Program-made: the position numbers and the translations under genes
In this document: positions 23,099 to 31,441 of the stretch, piece by piece
Numbering within the stretch: the stretch's first letter is position 1
How the letters are laid out: each line of letters opens with the position of its first letter
Notes under the pieces: model-generated
Databases searched by the model: none
Told to the model about the DNA's origin: nothing
The model's input: the letters and a program-made list of their open reading frames with translations, nothing else
NCBI GenBank assembly: GCA_910575695.1
Contig: CAJTGJ010000029.1
Coordinates: 1 to 46,380 of the forward strand
From: Oscillospiraceae bacterium
GTDB lineage: Bacteria; Bacillota; Clostridia; Oscillospirales; Oscillospiraceae
Direction: 5' to 3'
DNA: 46,380 nt

Positions 23099-23872
23099 TC
23101 AGTGATTTGAGCGCAGGTATTCCACGGTCGCCCGCTTACTCTGTGGAAAGCCGCTGAAGATAAAGCCATGATCCCCGCTGACCTCTACCAGGCGGCAGTT
23201 TGGAAAATCTCGGGCGGCGCGGCGGGAGTAGCTGATATCCACCAGCTTATCCTTCGTGCCGTGGACGATCAGCACAGGCTTTGAAAAGCCGCAGATCTCC
23301 CGGAAGGGATCCAGACCCTGCGCGTCCAGCGCATATTTGGCGCCCAGCCGGACGAACAGCGCCCGGAACTGCTCCGGCACATGGGCCGGGTCAAATTTCG
23401 CGTTGATCATCTGGCCGCGCCGGGCATCGTCAGGGATGCACAGCGCCGGGTAATACAGCACCAGCCGTTCCACCTCGTCCTCCCGTTCCACCGCGGCCAG
23501 CGCGGACACAAAGCCGCCCTGGCTGCATCCGGCCAGGATGATATGGTCCGGGTTCACAAAGTCCAGCCCCTTGACAAAGTCCAGCACATGGAGCAGGTCT
23601 GCCTTTTCCGTCAGCACACTCATGCCCAGGCTGGAGCCGGAGCTTTTCCCGCTGCCGGACATACAGAAATCAAAGCAAACTGCAGTATAGCCCTCGTCAA
23701 CAAAGACGCGGGCGTATTTTTTTGTGTCCCGCGTACAGCTGGCAAAGCCGTGGCTGACGATGACGGCGGGGAGTCTGCCTGTCCGCTGCGGCCTCAAGAT
23801 GAAGCCCCGGAGCCTGCACCCCTGGCTGTCCAGCTCAAAACGGGTCTTTATTATTTTCGATGCACCAAACAT
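23099..23872 (-). CDS. Alpha/beta hydrolase (serine esterase/peptidase-like)
   Basis: A 257-residue single-domain alpha/beta hydrolase. The oxyanion-hole region is VIVSHGFASC and the nucleophile elbow is AGCSQGG with Ser117. The acid is in VLIVHGTKDKLV and the catalytic His is in SGDHGF near the C-terminus. The family resembles dienelactone-hydrolase/prolyl-oligopeptidase-like esterases; the substrate is not predictable. It lacks a signal peptide, so it is probably cytoplasmic. It is followed 15 bases later by the DUF2200 gene and is divergent from the Toprim gene. It is likely cargo of the element. Confidence 0.9.
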   Translation of the reverse strand: MFGASKIIKTRFELDSQGCRLRGFILRPQRTGRLPAVIVSHGFASCTRDTKKYARVFVDEGYTAVCFDFCMSGSGKSSGSSLGMSVLTEKADLLHVLDFVKGLDFVNPDHIILAGCSQGGFVSALAAVEREDEVERLVLYYPALCIPDDARRGQMINAKFDPAHVPEQFRALFVRLGAKYALDAQGLDPFREICGFSKPVLIVHGTKDKLVDISYSRRAARDFPNCRLVEVSGDHGFIFSGFPQSKRATVEYLRSNH

Positions 23873-23958
23873 AGAACCGCCCCTTCCAAATCCGTATCAG
23901 TAAAGCATATCAGGATTATACAGCGGGCGGCATCCAATTTCAACGTGGAGGTGTCCAA

Positions 23959-24882
23959 ATGCCCTACATCCATTTTACAGAGGAACAAAAGCGTCATGCC
24001 AACATGGTGGACTTGGCGGAGTTCCTCCGCTTCAAGGGGGAACCCCTCATCCGTTCCGGGCGGGAGCTGCGCATGGAGCGCAACCACAGCGTCACCGTTC
24101 ACGGCAATGAATGGTATGACCATGCCGCCGGGAAGGGCGGCGGGCCGGTGTCCTTCCTGAAGGAGTTCTACGGGATGAACTACCAGCAGGCGGTCCTCAC
24201 CCTGCTGAATGAGGACATCAGCCAGCTGTGCTCCCAGGTGGACACATCTCGGGAAAAGGAACGGAAGCCCTTTGCCCTGCCGCCCGCCAATGAAAACAAC
24301 CGGCGGGCGTTCGCATACCTGCTCAAGCACCGCCATCTGGATCGTGACGTGCTCACCGCCTTTGTCCGGCTGGGGATGGTCTATGAGGATCAAAAGTACC
24401 ACAACGCCGTCTTTGTGGGCAGGGACAAAGACGGCACAGCCCGCCACGCCCACAAGCGCAGCACCAACAGCCAGGGCAGGCCCTTCCGCATGACCGTGGA
24501 GGGCAGCGACTTCCGTTATGCCTTCAACTGGCCCGGCGCCAGCGGGCATCTTCTCGTATTCGAGGCGCCTATTGATCTGCTCTCGTTTATTTCCATGTAC
24601 CATGACAGCGATTGGGCCAGACACAGCTATGTGGCGCTGTGCGGCACCTCATCCCAGCCCCTGCTGGGGATGCTGGAGCGGTATCCCCAGATTCAGACCG
24701 TTCACCTCTGCCTGGACAATGACCAGGCCGGACAGCTGGCCACCAAACGGCTGGCAAAGGTGGTGCGGGAGAAGGGGCTGAAGGTGGATGCATTCGTGCC
24801 TGTGCTGAAGGACTGGAACCAGGATCTGTGCGCTAATTCTCAACAAGCAATGGAGGTTCACCATGAACAGAGCGTATCGTAA
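23959..24882 (+). CDS. DUF3991/Toprim primase-like protein
   Basis: A 307-residue protein. The N-terminal part (about 1-90) has the primase-like pattern RSGRELRMERNHSVTVHGNEWYDHAAGKGGGPVSF, in which a CHC2-type zinc finger appears replaced by the DUF3991-type fold. From about residue 190 there is a Toprim domain: HLLVFEAPIDLLSFI with the catalytic Glu, then HLCLDNDQAGQLATKRL with the paired acidic residues. Such proteins are standard in Tn1549-like elements. They probably prime complementary-strand synthesis of transferred DNA. The last 20 bases overlap the next gene. Confidence 0.88.
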   Translation: MPYIHFTEEQKRHANMVDLAEFLRFKGEPLIRSGRELRMERNHSVTVHGNEWYDHAAGKGGGPVSFLKEFYGMNYQQAVLTLLNEDISQLCSQVDTSREKERKPFALPPANENNRRAFAYLLKHRHLDRDVLTAFVRLGMVYEDQKYHNAVFVGRDKDGTARHAHKRSTNSQGRPFRMTVEGSDFRYAFNWPGASGHLLVFEAPIDLLSFISMYHDSDWARHSYVALCGTSSQPLLGMLERYPQIQTVHLCLDNDQAGQLATKRLAKVVREKGLKVDAFVPVLKDWNQDLCANSQQAMEVHHEQSVS

Positions 24883-25189
24883 TTACTGCCGTCGTATGGG
24901 AGCAGCAATGCTCCAGCGGCCTGTTTTCACCGCACCCACCCTGACCAACGAGGAACTTCTGGCCGTCTACCAAACCGCCAAGAGCACCGACCTGGATATC
25001 CTGCGGGACACCGCTGTGCAGATGTTCCCGGAACGGTTTCAGGAACAGCCGCCCCAGCTCTATGCCCACCAGGGCGGAGCTGCCGCGTTCCAGCACAACG
25101 GGGTGGTCACCCGGCCTGAGCAGACTATTGGAGCAACCCCGCTCAACCAGATCGGCGTTATGGCGGACGGCATAGCGTACCCATATTGA
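24863..25189 (+). CDS. Conserved hypothetical protein between primase and coupling protein
   Basis: A 108-residue protein starting with a basic helix (MNRAYRNYCRRMGAAMLQRPVF). It continues TNEELLAVYQTAKSTDLDILRDTAVQMFPERF and ends with a non-globular-looking tail. GGAGG lies at ideal spacing before the ATG, inside the end of the Toprim gene (20-base overlap). No family function is known to me. Its placement between the Toprim and VirD4 genes suggests a role in DNA processing for transfer. Confidence 0.6.
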   Translation: MNRAYRNYCRRMGAAMLQRPVFTAPTLTNEELLAVYQTAKSTDLDILRDTAVQMFPERFQEQPPQLYAHQGGAAAFQHNGVVTRPEQTIGATPLNQIGVMADGIAYPY

Positions 25190-25198
25190 GGTGTGCCT

Positions 25199-27058
25199 AT
25201 GCCGCAACAATTCATCATCTTGATTTTCGCCGCCGCAGCCCTGCTGGTCATGGTTGGCATTTCGTTTGCCTCAAAGCAGGGATCGCTGAACAACATCAAG
25301 TCCAAGCCCGTAGGCGACGGCCAGCATGGCACCGCCCGCTGGGCCACACCGAAGGAGATCAGCAAGACGTTCCACCATGTTCCCTTCCGCCCCGCCGAGT
25401 GGCGGAGGGGGAACGATCTCCCCAAAGTCCAGGGGCTGGTGCTGGGTTCGCTGGGCAAAAAGGGCAAGATCACGGCCCTGGTAGATAGCGATGACATCCA
25501 CTGTCTGATGATCGGTGCGGCTGGTGTGGGCAAGACGGCGTTCTTCCTGTACCCCAACCTGGAATACGCCTGTGCCTGCGGGATGAGTTTTCTGGCGCTG
25601 GACACCAAGGGCGACCTGGCCCGGAACTACGGCGCCATCGCTCAAGACTGCTACGGCTATCAGGTGTCCGTCATCGACCTGCGCAATCCCACCCGTTCGG
25701 ACGGGTTCAACTTCCTAACGCTGGCGAACGCCTATATGGATCAGGCGGTGGAGCGCCCGGATGATCTGGCGGCTCGGGCCAAGGCGGAAAAGTACGCCAA
25801 GATCCTCGCCAAGACCATCATCAGCCCGGACGGGGACAGCGGCAGCTACGGGCAAAACGCATTTTTTTACGATTCCGCCGAAGGACTCCTCACTGCGGTG
25901 ATCCTCCTGCTGGCGGAATTCCTGCCGCCAAAGGAAATCGACGGCCAGCTCCGGGAGCGCCGTCACATTGTGTCCGTGTTCAAGCTGGTGCAGGATCTGC
26001 TGGAGCCGTCCAAAGTCAAGGGCAAAAGCTGTTTTCAGGTGCTGATGAGCCGTCTGCCCTCCGAGCACAAAGCCCGGTGGTTTGCCGGGGCGGCGCTGAA
26101 TACCTCGGAGCAGGCCATGGCGTCGGTGCTGTCCACGGTGCTGTCCCGGCTGAACGCATTCCTGGATACAGAGCTGGAGCAGACCATCTGCTTCGACAGC
26201 CCGCTGGATGCCGAGAGCTTTGCCAGTAAGAAGTCCGCCATCTTCCTGGTGCTCCCCGAGGAGGATCAGACAAAGAACTTCATGGCGGGCCTTATGATCC
26301 AGAACCTGAGCCGGGAGCTGTTCTCTGTGGCCGACGAGAACGGCGGCAAGCTGAAGAACCGGGTGGTACTGTTCTGCGACGAGTTCGGCACCATGCCGCC
26401 CTTCGATGTGCTGTCCCTGTTCAGCGCGGGGCGGTCCCGAAAATTGACCATGCTGCCCATCATCCAGTCGCTGGCACAACTGGAGAAGAATTACGGCAGG
26501 GAGGGCGCTGAGATCATATCGGATAATTGCCAGGACACGATTTTCGGCGGGTTTGCGCCCAACAGCAAAACCGCCGAGGAGCTGTCCCGCTTCCTGGGCA
26601 GCTACACCGTTCAGTCCGGCTCCATCAGCCGGAGCAAGGGGGAAAACAGCCAGTCCCTCCAGATGGCGGAGCGGGCCCTCATGACGCCGGATGAGCTGAA
26701 GTCCATTCCCAAGGGCGAGTTTGTCGTGATGAAAACCGGCTCCCACCCCATGAGGACGCGGCTGCGGCTGTTCCTGGATTGGGGCATCACCTTCGGGGAG
26801 CCTTACCAAACCCCGGAGCATGGGCAGAGACAGGTGTACTATGCTGGCCGCGAGGAGTTGGAAAATGCCATTGTCCAGAGATTCTGGACAGGGCCAGAGC
26901 CGGAGCCAGAACCAGAACAGACAGAGAAAAGCCGTCCTCTGCAGAGAGGACGGCCCAGGCAAAGAGAGCATGAGGAGCAAACAGACCAGCCGCTGGTGAC
27001 GGCTTCCAATTTCACCAGGAAGCAGGATGCCCCGCCCCGTGCTTCGGAAGGGGGCTGA
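25199..27058 (+). CDS. VirD4/TraG-family type IV coupling protein
   Basis: A 619-residue ATPase that would deliver the relaxase-DNA complex to the secretion channel. It has one N-terminal membrane segment (about 5-24, FIILIFAAAALLVMVGISFA) and HGTARWATPKEI. Walker A is GAAGVGKT (106-113), followed by FLALDTKGDL. Walker B is VVLFCDEFGTMP, followed by SAGRSRKLTMLPIIQSLAQLE, ISDNCQDTIFGGFAP and PKGEFVVMKTG. Only one hydrophobic N-terminal segment is evident, fewer than in long coupling proteins. ATG 25199 lies seven bases after GAGG; GTG 25193 is an alternative. The C-terminal tail is acidic and proline-rich. Confidence 0.95.
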   Translation: MPQQFIILIFAAAALLVMVGISFASKQGSLNNIKSKPVGDGQHGTARWATPKEISKTFHHVPFRPAEWRRGNDLPKVQGLVLGSLGKKGKITALVDSDDIHCLMIGAAGVGKTAFFLYPNLEYACACGMSFLALDTKGDLARNYGAIAQDCYGYQVSVIDLRNPTRSDGFNFLTLANAYMDQAVERPDDLAARAKAEKYAKILAKTIISPDGDSGSYGQNAFFYDSAEGLLTAVILLLAEFLPPKEIDGQLRERRHIVSVFKLVQDLLEPSKVKGKSCFQVLMSRLPSEHKARWFAGAALNTSEQAMASVLSTVLSRLNAFLDTELEQTICFDSPLDAESFASKKSAIFLVLPEEDQTKNFMAGLMIQNLSRELFSVADENGGKLKNRVVLFCDEFGTMPPFDVLSLFSAGRSRKLTMLPIIQSLAQLEKNYGREGAEIISDNCQDTIFGGFAPNSKTAEELSRFLGSYTVQSGSISRSKGENSQSLQMAERALMTPDELKSIPKGEFVVMKTGSHPMRTRLRLFLDWGITFGEPYQTPEHGQRQVYYAGREELENAIVQRFWTGPEPEPEPEQTEKSRPLQRGRPRQREHEEQTDQPLVTASNFTRKQDAPPRASEGG

Positions 27059-27062
27059 TTCG

Positions 27063-27320
27063 ATGGCCTATTACGATTCCATCTACGCAGACACCGAATT
27101 GAGCCACCGGGCTAAAGCAGTATACATCTACCTCAAAGACCACACCAGCAAAGAGGGCACCTGCTGGCCGGGGATCAAAACCATTGCCGCCGGGGTAAGC
27201 CTGTCCCGTTCCACGGTGAAGCGGGCGCTGGACGATTTGGTAAAAGCGGGGCTGCTGGAAAAATCCAGCCGCTGGCGGGAAAATGGGAGCTTGACCTCCA
27301 ACCTCTATCGAGTTAGATGA
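27063..27320 (+). CDS. Small winged-helix (phage replication-type) protein
   Basis: An 85-residue helix-turn-helix protein. LSHRAKAVYIYLKDHTSKEGTCWPGIKTIAAGVSLSRSTVKRALDDLVKAGLLEK is the classic winged-helix pattern seen in replication initiator and regulator N-termini. It ends soon after the wing (SNLYRVR). A G-rich ribosome site overlaps the end of the VirD4 gene, and the ATG is five bases after that stop. It closes the transfer operon and overlaps the convergent GPR-like gene by eight bases. Confidence 0.8.
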   Translation: MAYYDSIYADTELSHRAKAVYIYLKDHTSKEGTCWPGIKTIAAGVSLSRSTVKRALDDLVKAGLLEKSSRWRENGSLTSNLYRVR

Positions 27321-28083
27321 TGTTGTTCAGGGAAAACCCAATATACTGCTTGCAGCTCTCGTAATCCAACTCTGGATAAGCGATCTGAGCGATGGCACAG
27401 GCAATAATAGACGATGTCGTTTGGATTATATCCGAGACATTTATCGGTGTCAGAAGAAGCTCAGGAGCCCCACTCTCCGCACCAGGTTCCACCGGCGCAC
27501 GAGTCGCCGTGGGTACCCCAATAGTGATCACAGGAACGCCGACCGAGGACTGGCGCAGGTCAACCGTGTCCCAATAAGAGTGCAGCCCGCTATCGGTCAA
27601 ACAAATCATGCCGCACAGATCCTCAACGTCGCCGCAATAACTGGCATCCACCACCAACACACAGGCGGCGTGAATGGTATTCACGATACCGGCGATGATT
27701 TCCACTGTGGACAGGTTTGTACATCCGTTGGTACCAGGACAGATCATTGCAATTTTCCCAAAGCGGGATTTTTTCACAAATGATTCAAACATTTTTGGCC
27801 GGAACCGTCTGGCCACTTCCGGCCCCAGCGCATCGGGAGCCAAATCTTGGTTGCCCAAGCCGCAAACACACAGCGTTTTTCCAAAGTAGGGCGCCAATAA
27901 CGGCTGAAGCTGCTCCACCAGGCAGGAACAGACATTCTCGAAAAAAATCAGTTTGTCCAGCGGTCCCGTTTTCAAGGTGATGTACTGACCACATGGCCTG
28001 CCCAGTGCTTCGGAAACCTGCTCTGTTTGTATATGACTCCAGACTACGGGAACATCATGGGATATGTATTCTTTTCTTTCCAT
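27313..28083 (-). CDS. GPR-family (germination protease) endopeptidase homologue, short form
   Basis: A 256-residue homologue of the spore protease that degrades small acid-soluble proteins at germination. It has the core pattern GLGNQDLAPDALGP with Asp84. A second region, CVLVVDASYCGD, contains Asp146. This spacing resembles that of the paired aspartates of GPR. It also has PGTNGCTNLSTVEIIAGIV, GVPVITIGVPTATRA and the C-terminal SSIIACAIAQIAYP helix. It is about 110 residues shorter than usual GPR, with little sign of the N-terminal propeptide. It shares a minus-strand operon with an unknown 280-residue protein (six-base gap). As an accessory copy in a mobile element, it may cleave something other than spore proteins. 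Confidence 0.85.
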   Translation of the reverse strand: MERKEYISHDVPVVWSHIQTEQVSEALGRPCGQYITLKTGPLDKLIFFENVCSCLVEQLQPLLAPYFGKTLCVCGLGNQDLAPDALGPEVARRFRPKMFESFVKKSRFGKIAMICPGTNGCTNLSTVEIIAGIVNTIHAACVLVVDASYCGDVEDLCGMICLTDSGLHSYWDTVDLRQSSVGVPVITIGVPTATRAPVEPGAESGAPELLLTPINVSDIIQTTSSIIACAIAQIAYPELDYESCKQYIGFSLNNII

Positions 28084-28089
28084 ATGACG

Positions 28090-28932
28090 CTACCTCCAAA
28101 ACCCGATGAAGTTTGTCCCAACATCCGGGGTAATGCTGATCATGTCTTGCGGTGAGCCCTCCAGCTCCCGGTCCTCTGCCCCCAGCGCATACAGGAGCAG
28201 GCCAAGAACGTCGTGCAGTCCGGCCTGCTCCTGGGCGTTATATCCCAGCGCATAATCAGGCTGATACTCCCAAATGGCGTTCATCAGCTCGGGCTTGCGG
28301 ATCAGACCGGTGGAAATCAGGGCCGGGTGTATCTGCAGCAGCTCCCAGACGGCGATACAAGCAGATTCTTTCAAAAAATAGATATATCCCTGCTCCCCTT
28401 CCATTTCCAGCCTTTGACCGACCTTCTGCAGCCCATCCGACAAATCCCCATCCCACACGGGATAGCATACTGCCAGCACTTCCATGCACTGCTCCGTCTC
28501 TATCCAGTAAACCCCGTTGTCCAGCAGACGGTGGCGAAGGGTATACCCCCATGGTGTCAAGAATGGAACAGGGTATGCCCCAAAATAGTCCGGGCGTAGC
28601 TCTGCCCCGTACAACGCGGAATCCCGCAGGGATGTACGTTCGGGCAGGGGCAGGCCGTGCATGGTTTTATAGCGCAGTATCTCGTATTCCACCGCCGCCC
28701 AGGCTCCATCCTCCGCCCCTATCTGGCACACCAGCACAGGAGCGTCCCCCAGCCTGCGGCCCATGGCCCGAACCTCCTGGGATATGGGTGCATGTTCTGT
28801 CACAGCATAGTATTCTCCGCCGCAATCTATGGTGGGCAGAACGCTGAGATATAGCACGCCGGGGCATTCCTCCTCCCAAATATGTATTTCTCCAAGTTCG
28901 TGGGCAAGCAGATTTAGCAATTCATCCCTCAT
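28090..28932 (-). CDS. Unknown protein in operon with the GPR-like protease
   Basis: A 280-residue soluble protein (MRDELLNLLAHELGEIHIW...). No known motif was recognised. The middle has aromatic and acidic strands (YTLRHRLLDNGVYWIETEQCMEVLAVCYPVWDG), and it ends with SPQDMISITPDVGTNFIGFWR. It is the first gene of a two-gene minus-strand operon with the GPR-like protease. Its upstream region holds a 37-base near-perfect palindrome that it shares with a divergent XRE regulator. It could be the partner, substrate or inhibitor of the protease; nothing in the sequence decides. Confidence 0.65.
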   Translation of the reverse strand: MRDELLNLLAHELGEIHIWEEECPGVLYLSVLPTIDCGGEYYAVTEHAPISQEVRAMGRRLGDAPVLVCQIGAEDGAWAAVEYEILRYKTMHGLPLPERTSLRDSALYGAELRPDYFGAYPVPFLTPWGYTLRHRLLDNGVYWIETEQCMEVLAVCYPVWDGDLSDGLQKVGQRLEMEGEQGYIYFLKESACIAVWELLQIHPALISTGLIRKPELMNAIWEYQPDYALGYNAQEQAGLHDVLGLLLYALGAEDRELEGSPQDMISITPDVGTNFIGFWR

Positions 28933-28961
28933 AGCGCATCCTCACTCTCCTAAGATTGAAA

Positions 28962-28998
28962 TTACCCCTTTTGAGTTATTTTAACTCAAAAGAGGTAA
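28962..28998. promoter_or_regulatory. 37-base near-perfect palindrome, likely XRE operator
   Basis: Two 17-base arms (TTACCCCTTTTGAGTTA and its reverse complement with one mismatch) are separated by three bases. The sequence lies centrally in the 118-base gap between the divergent unknown/GPR operon and the XRE gene at 29051. Length and symmetry fit a high-affinity site for a dimeric helix-turn-helix regulator that controls both directions. Confidence 0.65.
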
Positions 28999-29050
28999 CC
29001 TTGCAAGAAATATTTGTATAACCTATCATCAGGAAAGTGAGTGATAATTT

Positions 29051-29293
29051 ATGACTGTTGGAATTGCTGTAAAAGAGCGGATTTTTCAATTATGCGAAGA
29101 ACATAACCTGTCCATTAACAAGTTATCCACCATAAGTGGTGTACCCCAATCAACAGTGAACAATATCACCAGTGGGCGAAACAATAGCGCCACAGTTTCC
29201 ACCATCAAAAAATTATGCGATGGATTTGAAATTACGCTGGGCGAATTCTTCTCCACACCAGAGTTTGATAACCTGGAGCAGGAAATTGTCTGA
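29051..29293 (+). CDS. XRE-family helix-turn-helix regulator
   Basis: An 80-residue single-domain regulator. VKERIFQLCEEHNLSINKLSTISGVPQSTVNNITSGRN covers the helix-turn-helix, followed by TVSTIKKLCDGFEITLGEFF, the Cro/C1-type helix 4-5. No sensor domain. It is divergent from the GPR-like operon across a large palindrome and probably represses both. Ribosome site GAAAGTGAG is moderate. Base composition is AT-richer than the conjugation region, suggesting a separate origin. Confidence 0.85.
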   Translation: MTVGIAVKERIFQLCEEHNLSINKLSTISGVPQSTVNNITSGRNNSATVSTIKKLCDGFEITLGEFFSTPEFDNLEQEIV

Positions 29294-29619
29294 TCCGATG
29301 CTATACAAAAAAAGCTGGCCTCTCACTGGTCCTGCCCCTGAACTTTTTAACGGCTCACCTCAATAACAGAAAAATGTGTTCAAAATTTTTCTGTTAAATG
29401 CGCAAACCTGTGATCCTGCTATTGGCCTGCGGCTACTGTCATCTGCAAAGAATGCCTCCAGTTACATTCGCCCCCTCTTTTTTGATGCTAATATAAGTGT
29501 GGGTGCCACATAGTATATCACATAACATGGTGTATTGCTACTAATTATTTTACAAACTTGTAAGCATTCAAGATTTTACCCTATAGGGTTACACTACTCA
29601 AAAAGGGTGGTGTAATACT
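29294..29619. promoter_or_regulatory. Gap of about 330 bases with one hairpin and two small palindromes
   Basis: No gene is seen. A perfect 12-base-pair stem (TAACAGAAAAAT / ATTTTTCTGTTA, nine-base loop) at 29364-29396 probably ends transcription of the upstream XRE gene. Nearer the next gene are TTACAA-ac-TTGTAA (29550-29563) and the 12-base perfect palindrome ACCCTATAGGGT (29578-29589). Both are good candidate operator sites for the XRE protein at 29620. Confidence 0.5.
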
Positions 29620-29949
29620 GTGTCAAGAGAGAGGAAAAGTATTAACATAGAGGTCGGTGCTCGAATCAAGCAAAGGCGTACTTTACTCAAACTGACACGA
29701 GAGCGCCTTGCCGAGCTCACTGGATACAGCGCTAATTTTGTTGCCGAAGTAGAAAGGGGACGTTCTGGCCTGTCCTCAGAATCTATCCGTGCATTTTCCG
29801 TTGCACTCCATATTTCAGCGGATAGCTTGCTATTTGGGACTGAAGCGGAAGGCTTTGAATATGTACTGGAGAAGTTGAAATCGGTGCCCGTTGAAAAGAG
29901 AGAGCATATTGTCCGAATCATTGAGGAAGCCATACATTGCACTCAATAG
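29620..29949 (+). CDS. XRE-family regulator with short C-terminal helix
   Basis: A 109-residue regulator starting at GTG 29620 behind AAGGGTGG. The helix-turn-helix (GARIKQRRTLLKLTRERLAELTGYSANFVAEVERGRSGLSSESI) spans about residues 12-65. The C-terminus (about 80-107, EYVLEKLKSVPVEKREHIVRIIEEAI) is a helix that may support dimerisation. Two perfect palindromes lie in the 70 bases before it, consistent with autoregulation. It precedes the Y-family polymerase gene but a strong terminator separates them. Confidence 0.85.
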   Translation: MSRERKSINIEVGARIKQRRTLLKLTRERLAELTGYSANFVAEVERGRSGLSSESIRAFSVALHISADSLLFGTEAEGFEYVLEKLKSVPVEKREHIVRIIEEAIHCTQ

Positions 29950-29964
29950 CTTTTTACTAATGCT

Positions 29965-30029
29965 GTGATGAAAGAGAAAAGGAGCGGTTTCCTGTAACAA
30001 AGGAAACTGCTCCTTTTCTCTTTTATCAC
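29965..30029. terminator. Long bidirectional factor-independent terminator
   Basis: A long, nearly continuous stem (outer GTGAT/ATCAC, then AAAGAGAAAAGGAGC pairing with GCTCCTTTTCTCTTT, inner GGTTTCC/GGAAAC) closes over a short loop and has T-runs on both strands. It separates the XRE gene from the polymerase gene. Confidence 0.8.
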
Positions 30030-30126
30030 ACGATTTTGTGTCTGAGCAAGATCGCTGTGATAACTGGCACAAGATGTTGTACTGTGCAGAATGACGTTGT
30101 ACGCTTTTTTCGGAAATCATTTCCGC

Positions 30127-30172
30127 TTGTCACAGAGAAACAAAAGTTCTATAATACTGTTGTTCGTGAACA
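30127..30172 (+). promoter_or_regulatory. Sigma-A promoter of the Y-family polymerase gene
   Basis: TTGTCA (30127-30132) and TATAAT (30150-30155) are exactly 17 bases apart. The inverted repeat TGTTC-gt-GAACA (30161-30172) sits at the expected transcription start and could bind a repressor. It is not the clostridial/Bacillus LexA arrangement (GAAC-N4-GTTC). Confidence 0.7.
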
Positions 30173-30191
30173 TGGCAAGGAGATGATCGAT

Positions 30192-31439
30192 ATGGCACGC
30201 AGCATATTTCACATTGACATGAACTGCTTCTATGCTGCAGTGGAGATGCAGCGCCATCCAGAGCTGCGCAATCAGCCCGTGGCCGTGTGTGGCAGCCAAG
30301 AGGACCGCCACGGCATTGTCCTCACCGCCAACTACATCGCCAAGCCCCTGGGGGTCAAAACTGGCATGGCTGTTTGGCAGGCCAGACAGTGCTGCCCGAA
30401 CTTAGTGGTACTTCCCCCAGATATGCGGGAGTACATCCGGATCAGCAGACTGGCTCGGGAAATCTACGAGGACTACACCGACCAAATCGAGCCATTCGGC
30501 CTGGATGAGAATTGGTTGGATGTGACGGGCAGCGTGGGGCTGTTTGGTTCCCCTATGGCCATGGCAAAAGAGATTAGTGACCGCATCAAGTTTGAGCTGG
30601 GAATCACCGCCAGCATCGGCGCGGCGGACAATAAGATCACGGCCAAGCTGGGTAGCGATTACAAGAAGCCGGACGCAATCACCCGCATTGAGGCGGACAA
30701 TTATCAGGAGATAGCTTATCCTCTGCCAGTACGCGACCTGCTCTACGTTGGCCCTGCCACCGAACAGAAGCTATACAGCCTCGGTATCAATACCATTGGC
30801 CAGCTGGCCCAGTGCCCAGTAAGTTGCCTGACGCACAAGCTGGGCAAGATGGGGGCCATCCTCCACACCTTTGCCAACGGGAAAGATCCGTCCCCGGTGA
30901 AGCGCACCAATTACGCCGCCACCGTCAAATCCGTGGGCAATAGCGCCACTGCCCCCCGCGACCTGATATGCGCAGAAGATATCCACCTGATGCTGTATCT
31001 GCTGGCGGAGAGTGTGGCCACCAGGATGCGGGATCTGGCCACCCGGTGCATGGTGGTGGAGCTGTATGTTCGGGACACGGGGCTGGCATCTTTTACCCGC
31101 CAGCGGAAGCTGGCCGTACCCACCTGCTCCAGTGCGGAAATCGCACAGACTGCATTTGATCTGTTCCGGGCAAACTATCGCTGGGGAAAGCCAGTGCGGA
31201 GCATCGGTGTGCGGGGTACAGAGCTGGTGGAGGCGGATGCAGGAGTGCAAACCTCTCTGCTGGATGACGATGCCAAGCGTGAGAAGTGGGAACGGATTGA
31301 TGCCACTATGGATTACCTGCGCCAACGGTACGGCTATATGAGCATTCGACGGGCAGTGAGCTGCGCCGATCCTCAGCTCGGCAGGATTAACCCCAGGGAT
31401 GACCACACGGTACATCCCGTGGGCTATTTTGGAGGATAA
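30192..31439 (+). CDS. Y-family DNA polymerase (ImpB/MucB/SamB type)
   Basis: A 415-residue translesion polymerase. It opens with the catalytic FHIDMNCFYAAVE (Asp9). It has HGIVLTANYIAKPLGVKTGM and the second metal site FGLDENWLDVTG (Asp105/Glu106). SIGAADNKITAKLGSDYKKPD in the palm and a helix-hairpin-helix (LLYVGPATEQKLYSLGINTIGQLA) follow. A little-finger domain runs from about residue 235. ATG 30192 is chosen because AAGGAG lies at nine bases; an ATG three codons earlier touches the ribosome site. It has its own consensus promoter. A small protein follows three bases after the stop. It probably copies damaged DNA, perhaps within a repair island with the nuclease and reverse transcriptase downstream. 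Confidence 0.93.
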   Translation: MARSIFHIDMNCFYAAVEMQRHPELRNQPVAVCGSQEDRHGIVLTANYIAKPLGVKTGMAVWQARQCCPNLVVLPPDMREYIRISRLAREIYEDYTDQIEPFGLDENWLDVTGSVGLFGSPMAMAKEISDRIKFELGITASIGAADNKITAKLGSDYKKPDAITRIEADNYQEIAYPLPVRDLLYVGPATEQKLYSLGINTIGQLAQCPVSCLTHKLGKMGAILHTFANGKDPSPVKRTNYAATVKSVGNSATAPRDLICAEDIHLMLYLLAESVATRMRDLATRCMVVELYVRDTGLASFTRQRKLAVPTCSSAEIAQTAFDLFRANYRWGKPVRSIGVRGTELVEADAGVQTSLLDDDAKREKWERIDATMDYLRQRYGYMSIRRAVSCADPQLGRINPRDDHTVHPVGYFGG

Positions 31440-31441
31440 CC

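Noticed and set aside
29294..29619. Attachment site or end of the conjugative element in the AT-rich gap
   Set aside because: The change in composition here is suggestive, but no integrase gene, direct repeat or tRNA end was found to define a boundary.
30161..30172. LexA/SOS box in the polymerase promoter
   Set aside because: The sequence is GTTC-gt-GAAC, the reverse arm order and wrong spacing compared with GAAC-N4-GTTC; kept only as a generic operator candidate.
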